Shown: positions 24,583 to 37,595, counted from the first letter of the stretch. The stretch: 64,000 nucleotides of DNA from Agapanthus africanus (GCA_030015575.1 JASDDO010000006.1:110104045-110168044), one strand, 5' to 3'. Notes: generated by a model from the letters alone, not told the origin. Translations and numbers: made by a program.

Positions 24583-26839
24583 CACGAATACTAAACAGGA
24601 CTTATCTGAAATGACGGAGGGCTACGACAGGTTTTTCTGAAAACCTATTGCGTAATGAACTTGATATCGTTGTAGAATCAAATGATTTTGAAATGGAGTG
24701 CTTTTGAGGCTTTTCTAGTTTTGCTAAAGGAGTCACTCCCGGTGAATGGATCGTCGGTCCTTTCCTCGTCGAATGAGGTGCGAGATATATCATATATATC
24801 ACTGTGCAAAGCAAAAACTCTTAAAAGCAATCAAAAACAAACCGAGTGTGTAGCATCTGCCAGTTATTGCTAAAGGAGTCACTCCCGGTGAAGGGATCTC
24901 GGTCCTTTCCTCATCGAATAAGGTGCAGGATATATCATATATAGTGCTGTGCAAAGCAAGAACTGTAGCCACCTGTTTTATTTTGAAATTCGATTCTACA
25001 ACATCTTTAGGTTTCTTTTATTTCATTAATCTCATTAATGAAGTCCCATCATTTAAATTACCTAAGCATCACAGATAAATACGACGTACACTTATGCCAT
25101 CGGCATTCGCCTCGATGTCCCCTCGTGCACCGTTAGGTTAGGTAACTAACGGCAGAGCGGGGCAGGGCTAGCGCGGGTGTAAAACATAAGTAACGTATAT
25201 ATAATATATCATATATACTATATACTGTATCTATCACAGAACATCACATGATCACATCACAGATATCGCAGAAGAAGAAACATATGAAATATTGGATATA
25301 CTAGGACGTTCGTGTTTTCAATACGAGCAGTATAAAACACGGATTCCACGGTCGCGATGAATAGCCAAACCCACACCCCTAGACCCCTACGAGAGCGGCA
25401 AGCAACCCTACCAATTCTAGAGTTAGGAGACCCGGACTCGACTCCTCGAGTTGGTCTCCCACTGGACTCCAGAACCTGGTTACTTGTGCCCTCCTCCTTG
25501 GGTCTATCCTAGTGCGGAAAAGTAAATAATATACAAACGGTGACCACTTCCGCAACCTGGAAGTGCCCCAATAAAAGAATATTACATACAAGTTCTTACA
25601 TGAATGAAAATGAAAAACACTCATCTCACATAAAAAAAACCCCGGCTATTCAAAGACGACGATCCAATATAACATATCCAGCAACACATAACATCACATG
25701 TCATCAACGTAAGTAAATATGCGCATCCCAATTGTCGTTGACATATAGCAACGAAACCGACGATATCACATATTACACTTACGGTCACAGAAAAGAAAGT
25801 GTAAAACTACAACAGTTGGAATCCGCAACCACCTCAGACATCGCATGCCTGACCAAATGAATTCTTTAGACATCGCATGCCTAACAATTATAAACCCCGC
25901 ATTTTAGTCTCAAAATCGAAAACTCTTTTCAATATCAAGTCGGGCAATTCAACAAGATTCCCGACATGTTGATCGAATGCTCGTCGCAAACTTCAATAGG
26001 CGGCCGCACCCCCGATACCGTCGACGAAGTGCACCAAGGCGGAACACCGCTACCGGGAACACCCGAACGGATGTTTTCGGCGACGGGGTTCTCCTACAGT
26101 CACTTGGTCGGGGTTAAGGGGTGTAGCTGTCTATTAAGTTTATCCGGCGAGTATCCGCATACGCTACGTGATTGCGACGGACTTTTGATCACATCAAAAT
26201 TCCGTGGCAACCGATCAAGTGAGACTAAAGTGCTACGTTTATAACATTCATTCAGTTATCTCATAACAACTTGTGAATTCCAATTATTGTATCACATTCC
26301 AGATAATTAGAAAATGTTAAACTTTCCGATCAAACATTCAAACACCCAAGTTTTCCTGATACAGATCAACACATGAAACAAGTCTAAAAAACATTCAGTT
26401 CGTGCCTCAGTACCAACGGTCCAGCCGTAGAAGGGTCAAGCCAACGCCTCACATATGGAACGTCGTACTGCCCCAAACCCTAAGGTTCAAAGGGCAGTTC
26501 AAGACGGTCACATAATCGAGTTAAGGTTTGTTGTCTTCTAGAGGGACCATCGCGTTACTTGCACTACTTAGAACGTCGTTAAACTACGGAAAAATCCAAC
26601 ACTTGGAAATTTCCCGACAGGGGAAAAATTAAGTATTTATATCCGGTCGAACCTTTTAACATATTCAATGAATATCCGGAAAAACACAGACAAGATTAGA
26701 CAATCCGATTGAATCACCGAAGTCCCAACACAACCCCAGAAAACTCAACTGTTGAGTGCAGATTAAAACTTCCCCGAGAACATAGGAAACAGATACGGGC
26801 ATTACTGTACTAAAACGACACCCCAATCATTACAGACGG

Positions 26840-26883
26840 CCGCGGAACCGCCGCAAAAGGAGGCTATTGCCGCGGTTCCGCGG
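26840..26883 (-). promoter_or_regulatory. C2 GC-rich leader hairpin
   Basis: Twelve perfect pairs, CCGCGGAACCGC with GCGGTTCCGCGG, about 185 nt downstream of the primer site. Confidence 0.72.
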
Positions 26884-27068
26884 TTCATTGGTGGAGTTAG
26901 GGGCTCGTTTTCTACAGTAACTCTTATAATTTCCTGCTCTATTTTCTGCGAATTTTTAATTCTGAAAAGTCCCTGTTTTTGAAAAAAGTCCAGAGAGCAT
27001 GGAAAATTGGCGTTTCGGGTTCGTTCGGATTTCTAACGCCGTCTAGACTTCGCTTAAGGCTCTAGCTA

Positions 27069-27081
27069 GGCTCTGATACTA
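27069..27081 (-). promoter_or_regulatory. C2 primer-binding site
   Basis: Matches the initiator-Met tRNA primer site of the other copies at 12 of 13 positions. Confidence 0.85.
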
Positions 27082-27082
27082 C

Positions 27083-29298
27083 TGTAGGGTTCCTAGGCAC
27101 TCTAATGAGGTCTCACAAGGCATCAACCATGCCAATTTCAAATTTTACGGGTGTCGAGAAACCCTAATACGGATCGTTGGCTAGATATTTAGGCGAATAA
27201 GCAACTAGTTAACAGCTTAACTAAAGGGAAAACGGAAATACAACCTTTGTAGATCCGGTCCTCCACCTCCATAGCTCCGCGATGAAGTCTCCTCGCTGTA
27301 CTAATCGGATCTTGGGCTCTAGCGTCGGTTTCATCGGAGAAAAAGCGGGCTAGGTCATCGACGACGATGCCAAAGATGATCTACGTCGAGGCATCGCTAG
27401 ATCAAGCTCCAACTTCACCAAGTCATGAAACTTGTGAAGAAAACACACTCTACTACTTGGAAAGAGGTAGAGGATAAAGAAATAGGAAGTGGGTTCACTT
27501 TAGAATTGGATTTCTCACCCATTTCATCAAGTCACCATTGATGAAGTCTAGGTTTTCTTCTTTGAAGAAGATGAAGAAGAAGATGAAGAATATGATAAGT
27601 ATTATGTAAAAAGAAAATAATAAGAATACTTATCATATCTCAACCATGGTCAAGTGTAGAGAATAAATCATGGTTAGTGGAAATGGTTAGGGTTAAGCAT
27701 GGAGACAAAATGGTCACTTGGTCAAAGCTTCATGAAGCTTCAACATGCATCCAAAGAAAGCCACCATTTATCTTTATGCTAATTATTTGCCAAAAAGAAT
27801 AAATAAATAAATGAATGAATAAGAAAATAAAAACCCTAACCATTACACAACCATGGTTTAATCTTTACACATACCCTAATGAGCATGTATCATCAAACAT
27901 GATACAAACTAGTGTACAAAAGTATATCACATATACAATGTGCACAATCCAAGTGAGAAAATACATTTAAAGTGAACCAATACTAGTTAATGTAAATTAA
28001 TATATCATATATATAATTATACATTAAATCATTAAATCAACACTTGATTTAACGATCCGGTCATATCGCATATGACCGACTAATATTCAATGTATCGGCT
28101 TATCGAATCAATCCTTGATTCGATAACTAGGTTATATCGCATACAACCATTCGATACATTCATCGTGAGAATGGAATATGGTATCACATACACGCATTAT
28201 TCTCGGTCCCGCACATATCTCATATGCGCTCCTATTTCGTTTCGCTTGAGCCAGGAAACCTCTGTGTAGGACTCTAAAGACTCGTCAATACACCGGCAGC
28301 ATGTGATGATCATATCAAACACCCACAAACCGCAAGCGGTCTGCTAAACGTAACGGCCACCCGGGTATTGAGCGATGAGAAGATCGACGAGCAAGCCCGC
28401 TCACACTCCTGTGAATCCAACCAGTAACACTTACCGTACAGTCCGGTCTCGTCGTCTGCTATGTCGCATATCTCGCCTAGGGGTGGTAAACATCAGACCC
28501 TAATAGCTCGATAAGTCGTGTCGATATGAGGTCTATAACAGTTCGAGAAACTACTGGTAACACTTACCAGTATATCTCAGCAACCCTGGCCAGGGATTTC
28601 CGGTTATAGCCAATCGAACACAGCGCAACATCAACTCCCTATACCGGGAGAGACGAATCCCCTCCTATCGCTCATTGCCTCCATGTGATTCGAGACTGCA
28701 CCCAAAAACCACCGTTTTGCACGCCCTCTTGGACGTGGTAAGATGGAAATCAAAGCACAGTGGGAACCACACAAGACTCTATGACGATCTCGGGTCAACA
28801 GACTACTCTGTACCAGTGTCGCCTGAGAACTGCCATCTGACATAAGGTATAATACCATCTGGGAGTTCTCGGCGAGTCCGTCCAGTGTACCCAGTCTCAA
28901 CTGAGCACCCATATATCATCTCTGATGTCAAACACCGATGGATATGGGATCATCCATCGCCCATCTGTATGGGTCGAGAAGGTATACGCTAGTCTACTCT
29001 GGTATATCGATGCCCCGTCTCGATATACCCACGACTAGGGACTTTGAAGGATGTACTTATGGACTACCATGTCCCCACTAGTATGATCCGCATCATAGTC
29101 CAGGTAGTCAAGTACACATCCTAAGGGCTTTACCAACATGTAACAGAGAGACAATCAGTGTACACGTTAAGGTAAAGATCAACCAGATAGCATACTATCA
29201 TGTCGAGCAAGAAAGTCCTCCCTATATATGTCCAAGCATCCACTACAATATACATCCAATGTACAGTAATGGCCTCTAGGGCATACATATAACTAACA
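27083..29298 (-). repeat. C2 5' LTR, 2216 bp
   Basis: Pairs with 18922-21136 and is followed on the right by the target duplication AAGTT at 29299-29303. It is the closest match in the window to an odd tract in the 5' LTR of C1. Confidence 0.93.
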
Positions 29299-29338
29299 AA
29301 GTTCAACCCGTACATTTCTTAACTGAATTAAACCCACC

Positions 29339-29462
29339 CGCACGACCTTTGACGAAAGCTAACAAAGCCGTACGACTACCCTAATCCTGTCGCATCATAT
29401 GCAGCAGATAAGCAGCATATAGTTACCGCACACTGCACCTTGACGAAAGCCAACAAATGTAG
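29339..29462 (-). promoter_or_regulatory. C1 leader stem-loops 1 and 2
   Basis: Loop 1 at 29433-29462 (CTACA/TGCAG, one mismatch). Loop 2 at 29339-29374 (CGTACGGCT paired to GGTCGTGCG, nine pairs with G-U). Confidence 0.65.
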
Positions 29463-31310
29463 CACGAATACTATATACAACTTAGCTGAAATGACGGAGG
29501 GCTACGACAGGTTTTTCTGAAAACCTATTGCGTAATGAACTTGATATCGTTGTAGAATTATGTGAATTTTGAAATAGAGTGATTTTGAGGCTTTTATTTG
29601 TTTTGCTAAAGAGGTCACTCCCGGTGAAGGGATCTCGGCTCTTTCCTTTTGGAATAAGGTGCAGGATATATCATATACATCACTATGCAAAGCAAAACTC
29701 CAAAAGCAATCAAAAGAAAACCGAGTGTTGTAGCGTCTGTCAGTTTTGCTAAAGAGGTCACTCCCGGTGAAGGGATCTCGGCTCTTTCCCCATCGAATAA
29801 GGTGCGGGATATATCATATATATCGCTATGCAAAGCAAAACTGTAGCTACCCTTTTTGAAAAATTTGATTCTACAACATCTTTTAGGTTTCTTTTCTTTC
29901 ATTAATCACATTAATGAAGTCCCATCATTTAAGTCACCTAAACATCACAGAAAAATACGACGTACACTTATTCCATCCGCATTCGCCTCGATGTCCCCTC
30001 GTGCACCGTTAGGTTAGGTAACTAACGGCAGAGCGGGTGTAAAACATATGTAACGTCTATATAATATATTATATATACTATATACTGTATTTATCACATC
30101 ACATCACATGATCACATCACAGATATCATAGCAGAAGAAACATATGAAATATTGGATATACTAGGACGTCCGTGTTTTATTTTGAGCCTCTATAAAACAC
30201 AGATTCCACGGTCGCGATGAATAGCCAAAACCCACACCCCTAGACCCCTACGAGAGCGGAAAGAAACCCTTCCAATTCTAGAGTTAGGATACCCGGACTT
30301 GACTCCTCGAGTTGGTCTCCCACTGGACTCCAGAACCCGGTTACTTGTGTTCTCCTCCTTAGGTCTATCCTAGTGCGGAAAAGTAAATAATATACAAATG
30401 GTGGCATCGACCTCATCCCGGAAGTTCCCGAATAAAAGAATATTACATACATTTAATTTTACATGAATGAAAATAAAAACCCTCATCTCACATAAAAAAA
30501 ACCCGGCTATTCAGAACGCGACGATCCAATATAACATATCTAGCAACACATAACATCACATGTCATCAACGTAAGTAAATATGTGCATCCCAATTGTCGT
30601 TGACATATAGCAATAAAACCGGCGATATCACATATTACACTTACGGTCGCAGAAAAGAAAGTGTAAAACTACAACATTTGGAATCCACAATCTCTTTAGA
30701 CATCGTAAATCTGAAATATCACATACTTCGCATTTCATGCCTAACTGTATGAATTCCACATATTGTATCACATTCCAGATAAATAGACAGTATAAAACTT
30801 TCCGATCGAATAATCAAATACCCAAGATTTCCTAAATAGCTCAATACTTGAGCGGAGTTCAAAAATTCCAGAATACGTCACAGTAGCAACGGTCCAGCCG
30901 TAGAAGGGTCAAGCCAACGCCTCACATGTGGCACGCCGTACTGTCTCAAACCCTAAGGTTCAAAAGGCAGTTCAAGACGGTCACATAATCGAGTTAAGGT
31001 TTGTTGTCTTGTAGAGGGTCCATCGCGTCACATGCACGTTTTTCCGAAAGATTTAAACCCGAGAAAAATTCAACACTTGAATGTTTTTCGTGCCGGGAAA
31101 AATTGAGTTAATGATATCCGTTCGAACATTTTAATACTTTCTAAATTATCCGGAAAACATAACGAAATTAAATATTCCGATCAAATCGACGAATACAAAA
31201 TAAACCCCAGATTACTCAACACTTGAGTCAGAAAACAAAATACCCAGAAAATATAAGGAATAGCTACGGATGTTACTACATAAAGAACTGTCCGCAAAAC
31301 CATTTTCCTG

Positions 31311-31355
31311 CCGCCGAATCGCCGCAACATGTGGCTTAGTGCCGCGGTTCCGCGG
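31311..31355 (-). promoter_or_regulatory. C1 GC-rich leader hairpin, imperfect
   Basis: Same place and length as in C2, but the stem carries about two mismatches. One arm is GCGGTTCCGCGG. Confidence 0.6.
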
Positions 31356-31541
31356 CCACGTGGGGGATTTGGGGGCTCGTTTTTCATGGTAACCCTTAGA
31401 ATACCCTGCTGATTTTTTTTAGCATTTTTAATTCTAGAAAAACACAGATTTTAAAAAATGTACAGAGAGGGGTTCATTTTGACATATTCGGGTTCGTTCG
31501 GAGTTTTAACTTCGTTAACAAGTCGCCTAATGTTCTAGCTA

Positions 31542-31554
31542 GGCTCTGATACCA
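31542..31554 (-). promoter_or_regulatory. C1 primer-binding site
   Basis: TGGTATCAGAGCC on the minus strand, one base after the LTR. Confidence 0.9.
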
Positions 31555-31555
31555 C

Positions 31556-33740
31556 TGTAGGGTTACTAGGCACTCTAACAAGGGTTAAGGAAGCATCAAA
31601 CATGCCGGTTTAAAATTTTAGCCGTGCCGAATAACCCTAAACAAGATCGTTGCTAGAAAATTAGGGTTTCATATGCTAGTAAACTACGCTTACGACTAAG
31701 TGAATACGAAATAAAACCTTTGTAGATCGGTCCTTCACATCTATAGCTCCTTGTTGAAGTCCCTTCGCTGCCATCGTGGTTCTCCCGGACCCTTGCATGG
31801 CTTCACGAGCCGAAAGATGCGTCCTTGCTTGAAGTCTTCGAGGCCAAAGATGATCTACGTCGAGGGGATGCCGACTCAAGCTTCTACTTCACTAACTTGA
31901 GAATTAGTGAAGCAAACACCCAAAACTAAAGTGCTATCTAGTAGAGGATGGAGAAATAGGAAGTGGGTTCTCTTTAAAATTTTATTTCTCACAATCTTTC
32001 TCACTTTGGATCAAACCCTAGCAAGCTTTTTCTTTTTAACAATGAAGAAGAAGATGAACAAAAGAAAGAGATGAGGATAATAATCAAGTGAGAAAGCTAA
32101 CCATAGTGAGTGAGTATCATATACTAACTCTTGTAGAGACATAACCATGGCTAATAGTTATGGTTGGGTTAAGAAATATTCATAGTAAAAACGAATTTAG
32201 TGGAATTAGTCAATGCATCTACAAGCTTCCACAAGCTTCATGCATTTAGCTAATCCTCCACTAATTTTGTAATTACTTTGAATATTAAAATCCAACATAA
32301 ATAAATAGCATGGTGTAAGTCTCATACACCCAAGTCATGTGTATCATCAACCATGATACAAAAGAAAAGAAAACACAATTTTAATATATATCATATATAT
32401 ACTAAAGTTGTGCTCATGTGAGAAAAATCCATAAGTGAACATGTGTTAGTTAAATCAACACTTGACTTAATAATCCGGTCATATCTCATATAACCGACTA
32501 ACATCCATTGTATCGACTTATCGAATCAACACTTGATTCGATAACCCGGCTATATCATATGTAACCGACCGATACAAAAAGTCACGAGAATAGAATACGG
32601 TATCACATACACGCATTATTCTCGGTCCTGCACATATCACATATGGGCTCCTATTTCGTTTTGCCTGAGCCAGTAAAACCTCTATGTAGGACTCTAAAGA
32701 CTTGTCAATACGCCGGCAGTAGGTGATGATCACATCAAGCACCCACAAGCCGTCAGCGGTACTAGCTGGACGTAACGGCTATCCGGGTATTGAGCGATCA
32801 GAAGATCAGCAAGCAAGCCCGCTCCAACTCCTATAAAAAGCCTGCCGGTAACACTTCACTTCCCGTACAGTCCGGTCTCCTCGTCTGATATGTCGCATAT
32901 CAAGTCTAGGGGTGGTAAACGTCAGACCCTAATAACCAATAAGTCGTGCCGATATGAGGCTCATAACGGGTCGAGAAACTACTGGTAACACTTACCAGTA
33001 AATCTCTAAATCAGCCTTGGCCAGGGACTTCCCTGTTAAGGCCAATCGAGCACAGCGCAACATCAACCCCCAATTCCGGGAGAGACGAAACCCCTCCTAT
33101 CGCTCATTGTCTCCATGTGACTCGGGACTGTACCCAAAAACCACCGTTTTACACGCCCTCATGGACGTGGTAAGGTGGAAATCAAAGCACAGTGGGAATC
33201 ACACAAGACTCTATGACGATCTCAGGTCTACAGACTACTCTGTACCAGTGTCGCCTGAGAACTGCCATCTGACGTAAGGTATAATACCATCTGGGAGTTC
33301 TCGGCGAGTCTGTCCAGTGTACCCAGTCTCAACTGAGCACCCATATATCATCTCTGATGTCAAACACCGATGGATATGGGATCATCCATCGCCCATGTGT
33401 ATGGGTCGAGAAGGTATACGCTAGTCTACTCTGGTATATCGATGCCCCATCTCGATACACCCACGACTAGGGACTTTGAAGGATGTACTTATGGACTACC
33501 ATGTCCCTACTAGTATGATCCGCATCATAGTCCAGGTAGTCAAGTACACATCCTAAGGGCTTTACCAACATGTAACTATAAAACAGTATAAAGAGACAAG
33601 TATACATGTTAAAGTAAAGTGCAGCCAGATAGCATATTATCATATCGTGCAAGAAAGTCCTTTCTATATATGTCCAAGCATCCAATATAATATACATCAT
33701 CTGTACAATACTGGCCTCTAGGGCATACATACAACTAACA
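31556..33740 (-). repeat. C1 5' LTR, 2185 bp, with a C2-like tract
   Basis: TG...CA ends are clear. The sequence from about 33.23 to 33.57 kb matches the C2 5' LTR much better than C1's own 3' LTR, while both sides match C1. Confidence 0.92.
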
Positions 33741-34225
33741 CTGCTATCTGACGTCAGGTATAAAACGAACTAGCATGTTCCCGGCAAGTCCTGTCCGTTG
33801 TACTTATAACCCAATGAGCGCCTGTATACATCTTAGGTGAACCAACTGACACCAATGGCTTATAAGACCGGCCACCGCCCCTCGTCGGGGTCTCGACCGT
33901 ATACACTAGTCTACTCTGGAGTATCGATGCCCTGTCTCGAAAACTCCCACGACTAGGGACCTTTTAAGGATGTGCTTATAGACCCCAGCTCCCACGTATA
34001 TGATCGCCATCATACTGCTGGCTGTCAAGAAAGAATCCTAAGGGCTCTATCAACGCGTAATAGTGACCTGTAAGGTCACCTAAAGCAGTACACGATGATA
34101 AAGTTAAACCAGATAGCATACTATCATCTTGAGTAAGATTGTCCTACCGGTATAGGTCCTCCCTCAATCATTACAATCACGTGCCTGTGATCCAATAATT
34201 GACTCTGAGGGCACTATATCCAACA
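33741..34225 (-). repeat. B1 3' LTR, first 485 bp
   Basis: Begins (minus) TGTTGGATATAGTGCCCT after the purine tract and stops at the C1 insertion point. It matches about 41544-42028. Confidence 0.9.
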
Positions 34226-34236
34226 ATCTCCCACTT
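34226..34236 (-). promoter_or_regulatory. B1 polypurine tract
   Basis: AAGTGGGAGAT on the minus strand, identical to families A and C. Confidence 0.88.
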
Positions 34237-34239
34237 GCA

Positions 34240-36650
34240 CTCAAGGCTAATTATTGCGATGTAGCATACTCACAGCCCGTGTGATACCGAACACCCAACT
34301 CCTCTACTAATCAGTTTCACAAAAACCTGTTTGCAAAACTATTATGTTCGAGGATTAGCCTCAGTGAGTGGATCCACCCTGATGTTTCTTTCTATGTCTC
34401 TCTTTATCTCAAGTTCACAGAGAAAGCCATCTCCTGAAATGAGCAATACCTATCTCAGAATATGTTTGGATGTCTGATGGGACCTATTTCATAAATGAAC
34501 TCCAAATCCAAACTTCTTAGATTGTATTATCGACTGAACTTAATCAGTACCCTGAGCCATGCCTCGTTCAGTATCCGCTTGGACCACCTGTCCAAGATAC
34601 TGCCCCTCGTCAGAGGGAAAACTATAACTCTAACAGTCACTCTGTCATCAAGGTCACCTTGGAAGCCTGGAATGATAACTGTCTCCTAAAAGAGGCTGTT
34701 TTTATCATATCCCTAGAACGACCACTTATGTTCTAAAACTGCTTCCGAACGATTCTCCAGGACAGGATTAATATCAAGTTATTGCATCTAGTGCAAAAAC
34801 AACATCTGGTGTGGTACTTGACATCTCATAATTGACTCAATTGCCTAAGCAAGTGATCTGCCAATCATGCACATCCCTCTCCCCTTTAGTCTGTAAGACA
34901 CCTTTAGAGAGGGTGACTCCATCACCTGCAGGTACACTATCGTGCCAGGAGTCGTCCATTCTAAATACTTTTAGAATGCTTTCTAATTACCAAGGTTGGG
35001 AAACTACCCAAATCTAGATCTAAAACCATAGATCTAGTAACCAGAATATTTGATATAACATCCATATCCTATGTGGAGAAAACATTGTGTGACAACCAAA
35101 GTATAACCGATCGTAGTATAGGAATTTAACTTCCTACTCTGTGTATGTCATCCAAATACCAGGACATCACACCCTACTACCTTCTTAACAGATCCATCTC
35201 CTATTCTGATGAAGTCAAACCTATGACTGTCATATCAGAAATAGATGATCTATCTCCTCTATATCTGCTTTAGTCCATAAATAGACATAAGCTACTTGTC
35301 CACCAATGCTTCCGCTGCTCCCACTGACTACAAAAACCCTCTGGCAGAGTCATATACACGTGCACTTCTAAAGCTAGTTCAGAACGACGCTATACTCATC
35401 CTCCTGCCGGGTCTCACAGTCTGGAACAATAGCATCGATAAGTCTGGGTAAACAATAACCTCCCTGTCACCGTCTTTGAGCATACCGAAGTACCTCTCGA
35501 GTGCCTGAGGTTACCCACCAAATCTGCGGAGTGGCAAATGGAATGTCAAATAAGATTCAATCTTTAGGTTCTTATCAAATTTCCAGCAATCGTTTGCTGT
35601 TCTGGAATCACTTCCAGTTCTACCATACTCCCACTACTGTTTTCTTGAAAAAATCATTTTACTAAAATTGTGATGAGTCAAGAACAATACCACTATTGAT
35701 CTTCCAGATGGTAGAAAGTCAACCCTCATCATAGCCCGGGTTAACCCACAAACAGCCATTACAGAAACGTGCATTGAGTTATCCAGAGTCTGGTTTTAAG
35801 CATAGGCCGGACAACTCCCCGTATCTTAACATCGTTAAGATATGAACCGTTCTATATTCAATATAGAAACAGAGGCACTGATCTAATTGGAACCAGATTC
35901 AAATCATGCAGCTGTCTCCAGTCCATGTCAACTAAATGGAGAGAGGCCGATCAGCAATACTCAACTTAGGAGTGCTTCCAATTATGAGTAACCTGAAAGA
36001 GAAGCAAGTTCTCTTAGTCATTACAATTAACTGAATACCATACACAAGTATCTACATCTTCGATCATCTTGAAGAATCCTGATACTTATAACACCTGGTT
36101 CTGTACTTTACTCTTATACCTATAATTTCTCAAAACTTAGACCTTGGACTTCTACGAAACACATGTCTAAGAACTAGAGAAGTCACAAGTAAACAGAATA
36201 TAGTACGAGTACCAACCCCTCTGTCCAAATGGACACTGGACAACATACAATACTCTGTATAAGTCCTCTGAGTCTAATAACTCATTCCCTGTGTGTCGTA
36301 GGTTGAAAACTGTACTTATGGTTAAAAAGAATTACACCGCTGTTTAATGCTCCTTACCTAATCATCAACTGATATAGATAAATGTCATGGACATAATTTC
36401 AAAAAGTTATATCTCACTCTATAAAAAATAGACGTACAAATATAGCAATTTGAAATTGGTGCATTACAACGGATATTCAAAACCAAATATTTGTCGTCCG
36501 GCAAACAACCCAGGTGACTTCCTCAAATATCACCAATTACAATGAATTCTGATATAATGAGGATGATCACCTAATCCCCAATAACTTACTCCCACTCATC
36601 ATCTGTAAAATCGTACAGATGTGAGAATCAAACCTGGTAAATACATACCA
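34240..36650 (-). pseudogene. B1 pol remnant (deep fossil)
   Basis: Scattered blocks align by eye to the RNase H, reverse transcriptase, integrase and protease regions of A and C, for example around 34.35, 35.3, 36.0 and 36.5 kb. No domain can be read through. Confidence 0.65.
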
Positions 36651-36794
36651 TGGAGCAAGGACTAATTGGGAAATTAGTTTTCTTTTAACAATACACAGTG
36701 AAACTGAAACATGTAAATGTTTCGAAAGGGTATCTAGGTATTCCTAGTAATGCCTCTTCCATTATCAGATTCACAACTATAACCGTATATTTCT

Positions 36795-37595
36795 TTGCCA
36801 TATCTCCTAATCCCTTCATATGTCTTTAGTCATTACCTTCTGTACACCGCCTTTAGACCAAATAGTTTTCTTCCTTCCCTACCGTTCGACACCAGCCTAT
36901 GGTTTGGAAGAAGACTATCCAATAAGCGTAATAGGTGTGCTGTCCTAATCCTAGGAGCACTCGGAACGCGAGAGAAGGTGAAGATAAAAGACAACTGAAT
37001 AAACCTTATTCATATTTCTCCTGAACCAGAATCCATCCCCGAACTGGAACAAGTTCCTTCGAGTTCGTATATAACCATACGATGGAGTATCCAATAAACT
37101 GTGGATCTTCGTAGTGATACTGAGTGTTCTGTAGAAATACAATGGTGAAGTAGGAGTGGTAATGAAATACTTGGTTTGGTCATGAATAGCAGTCACAATT
37201 TACTTTGCGCTCTTACTAATCCCTTTATTTGTCTTAACTTATTACCTTCTGTACACCATCGTTAGGCTAATTGGTTTCCTTCATTCCCTACCGTTCGGCA
37301 CCTGCCTGTGGTTTAGAAGAAGACTATCCAATAAGCGTAATAGGTGTACTGTCCTAATCTAAGGAGCACTCGCAATCTGACAGAAGGTAAAAGGAAAAGA
37401 CAACTGAATAGTCCTATTCGTTTTCTCCAGAACCGGAAACCATCCTTGAATAAATTCCTTCGAGTTCGTATATAACCATACGATGGTTTTATCCAATGGA
37501 AGTGGATGTTCATAGTAATACGGGGTGTTCTGGAGAAAAGGGTAAAAGTAAGAGTGGCAATGAGATATGCAACTCTGACAATCCAAAAGCCAGTG
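36795..37595. repeat. Two tandem copies of a 409-bp segment in B1, where gag should be
   Basis: About 36795-37204 and 37205-37595 are diverged head-to-tail copies that share, for example, ATTACCTTCTGTACACC and CTATCCAATAAGCGTAATAG. The segment is not related to gag of A or D as far as I can see. B2 begins the same segment at about 63880 and runs out of the window within it, so it is a feature of family B. I see no convincing protein in it. Confidence 0.8.

Larger units (their letters stand above)
23944..27068 (-). other. C2 untranslated leader
   Basis: About 3.1 kb, longer than the roughly 2.1 kb of A. It holds the three stem-loops (24376-24582), a duplicated block (about 24.72-24.81 and 24.87-24.96 kb) that is also found in C1, B1 and B2 but not in A or D, and the GC-rich hairpin. 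No gene is seen. Confidence 0.75.
18922..29298 (-). mobile_element. Copia element C2, gag-less, both LTRs present, inserted in the leader of C1
   Basis: On the minus strand: 5' LTR 27083-29298, primer site, leader, a short heavily degraded pol remnant (21.14-23.8 kb), purine tract, 3' LTR 18922-21136. AAGTT at 18917-18921 and 29299-29303 forms a 5-bp target duplication. The first roughly 445 bp of the two LTRs differ at about 11 sites (2.5%), suggesting about one million years. The pol remnant is far more decayed than that, with breaks too many to count, and gag is absent. It was therefore probably copied in trans while already defective. Length 10377 bp. Confidence 0.93.
29299..31541 (-). 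other. C1 leader, part upstream of the C2 insertion
   Basis: Holds stem-loops 1 and 2, a duplicated block (about 29.60-29.69 and 29.74-29.84 kb) sharing GGTCACTCCCGGTGAAGGGA, and the GC-rich hairpin. No gene is seen. Confidence 0.75.
13497..33740 (-). mobile_element. Copia element C1, gag-less family, interrupted by C2
   Basis: On the minus strand: 5' LTR 31556-33740, primer site, leader (29299-31541 and 18439-18921, split by C2), pol (about 15.15-18.25 kb), purine tract, and the first 1647 bp of the 3' LTR (13497-15143), which A1 interrupts. It sits inside the 3' LTR of B1, whose sequence resumes at 33741. Only about 160 bp separate the splice-like site from the protease region, where A1 and A2 have 0.8-0.9 kb of gag. 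LTR differences in one sampled 200-bp stretch are 5 (2.5%), but a tract near 33.2-33.57 kb is much more different (see findings). Broken, with roughly half a dozen breaks. Confidence 0.9.
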
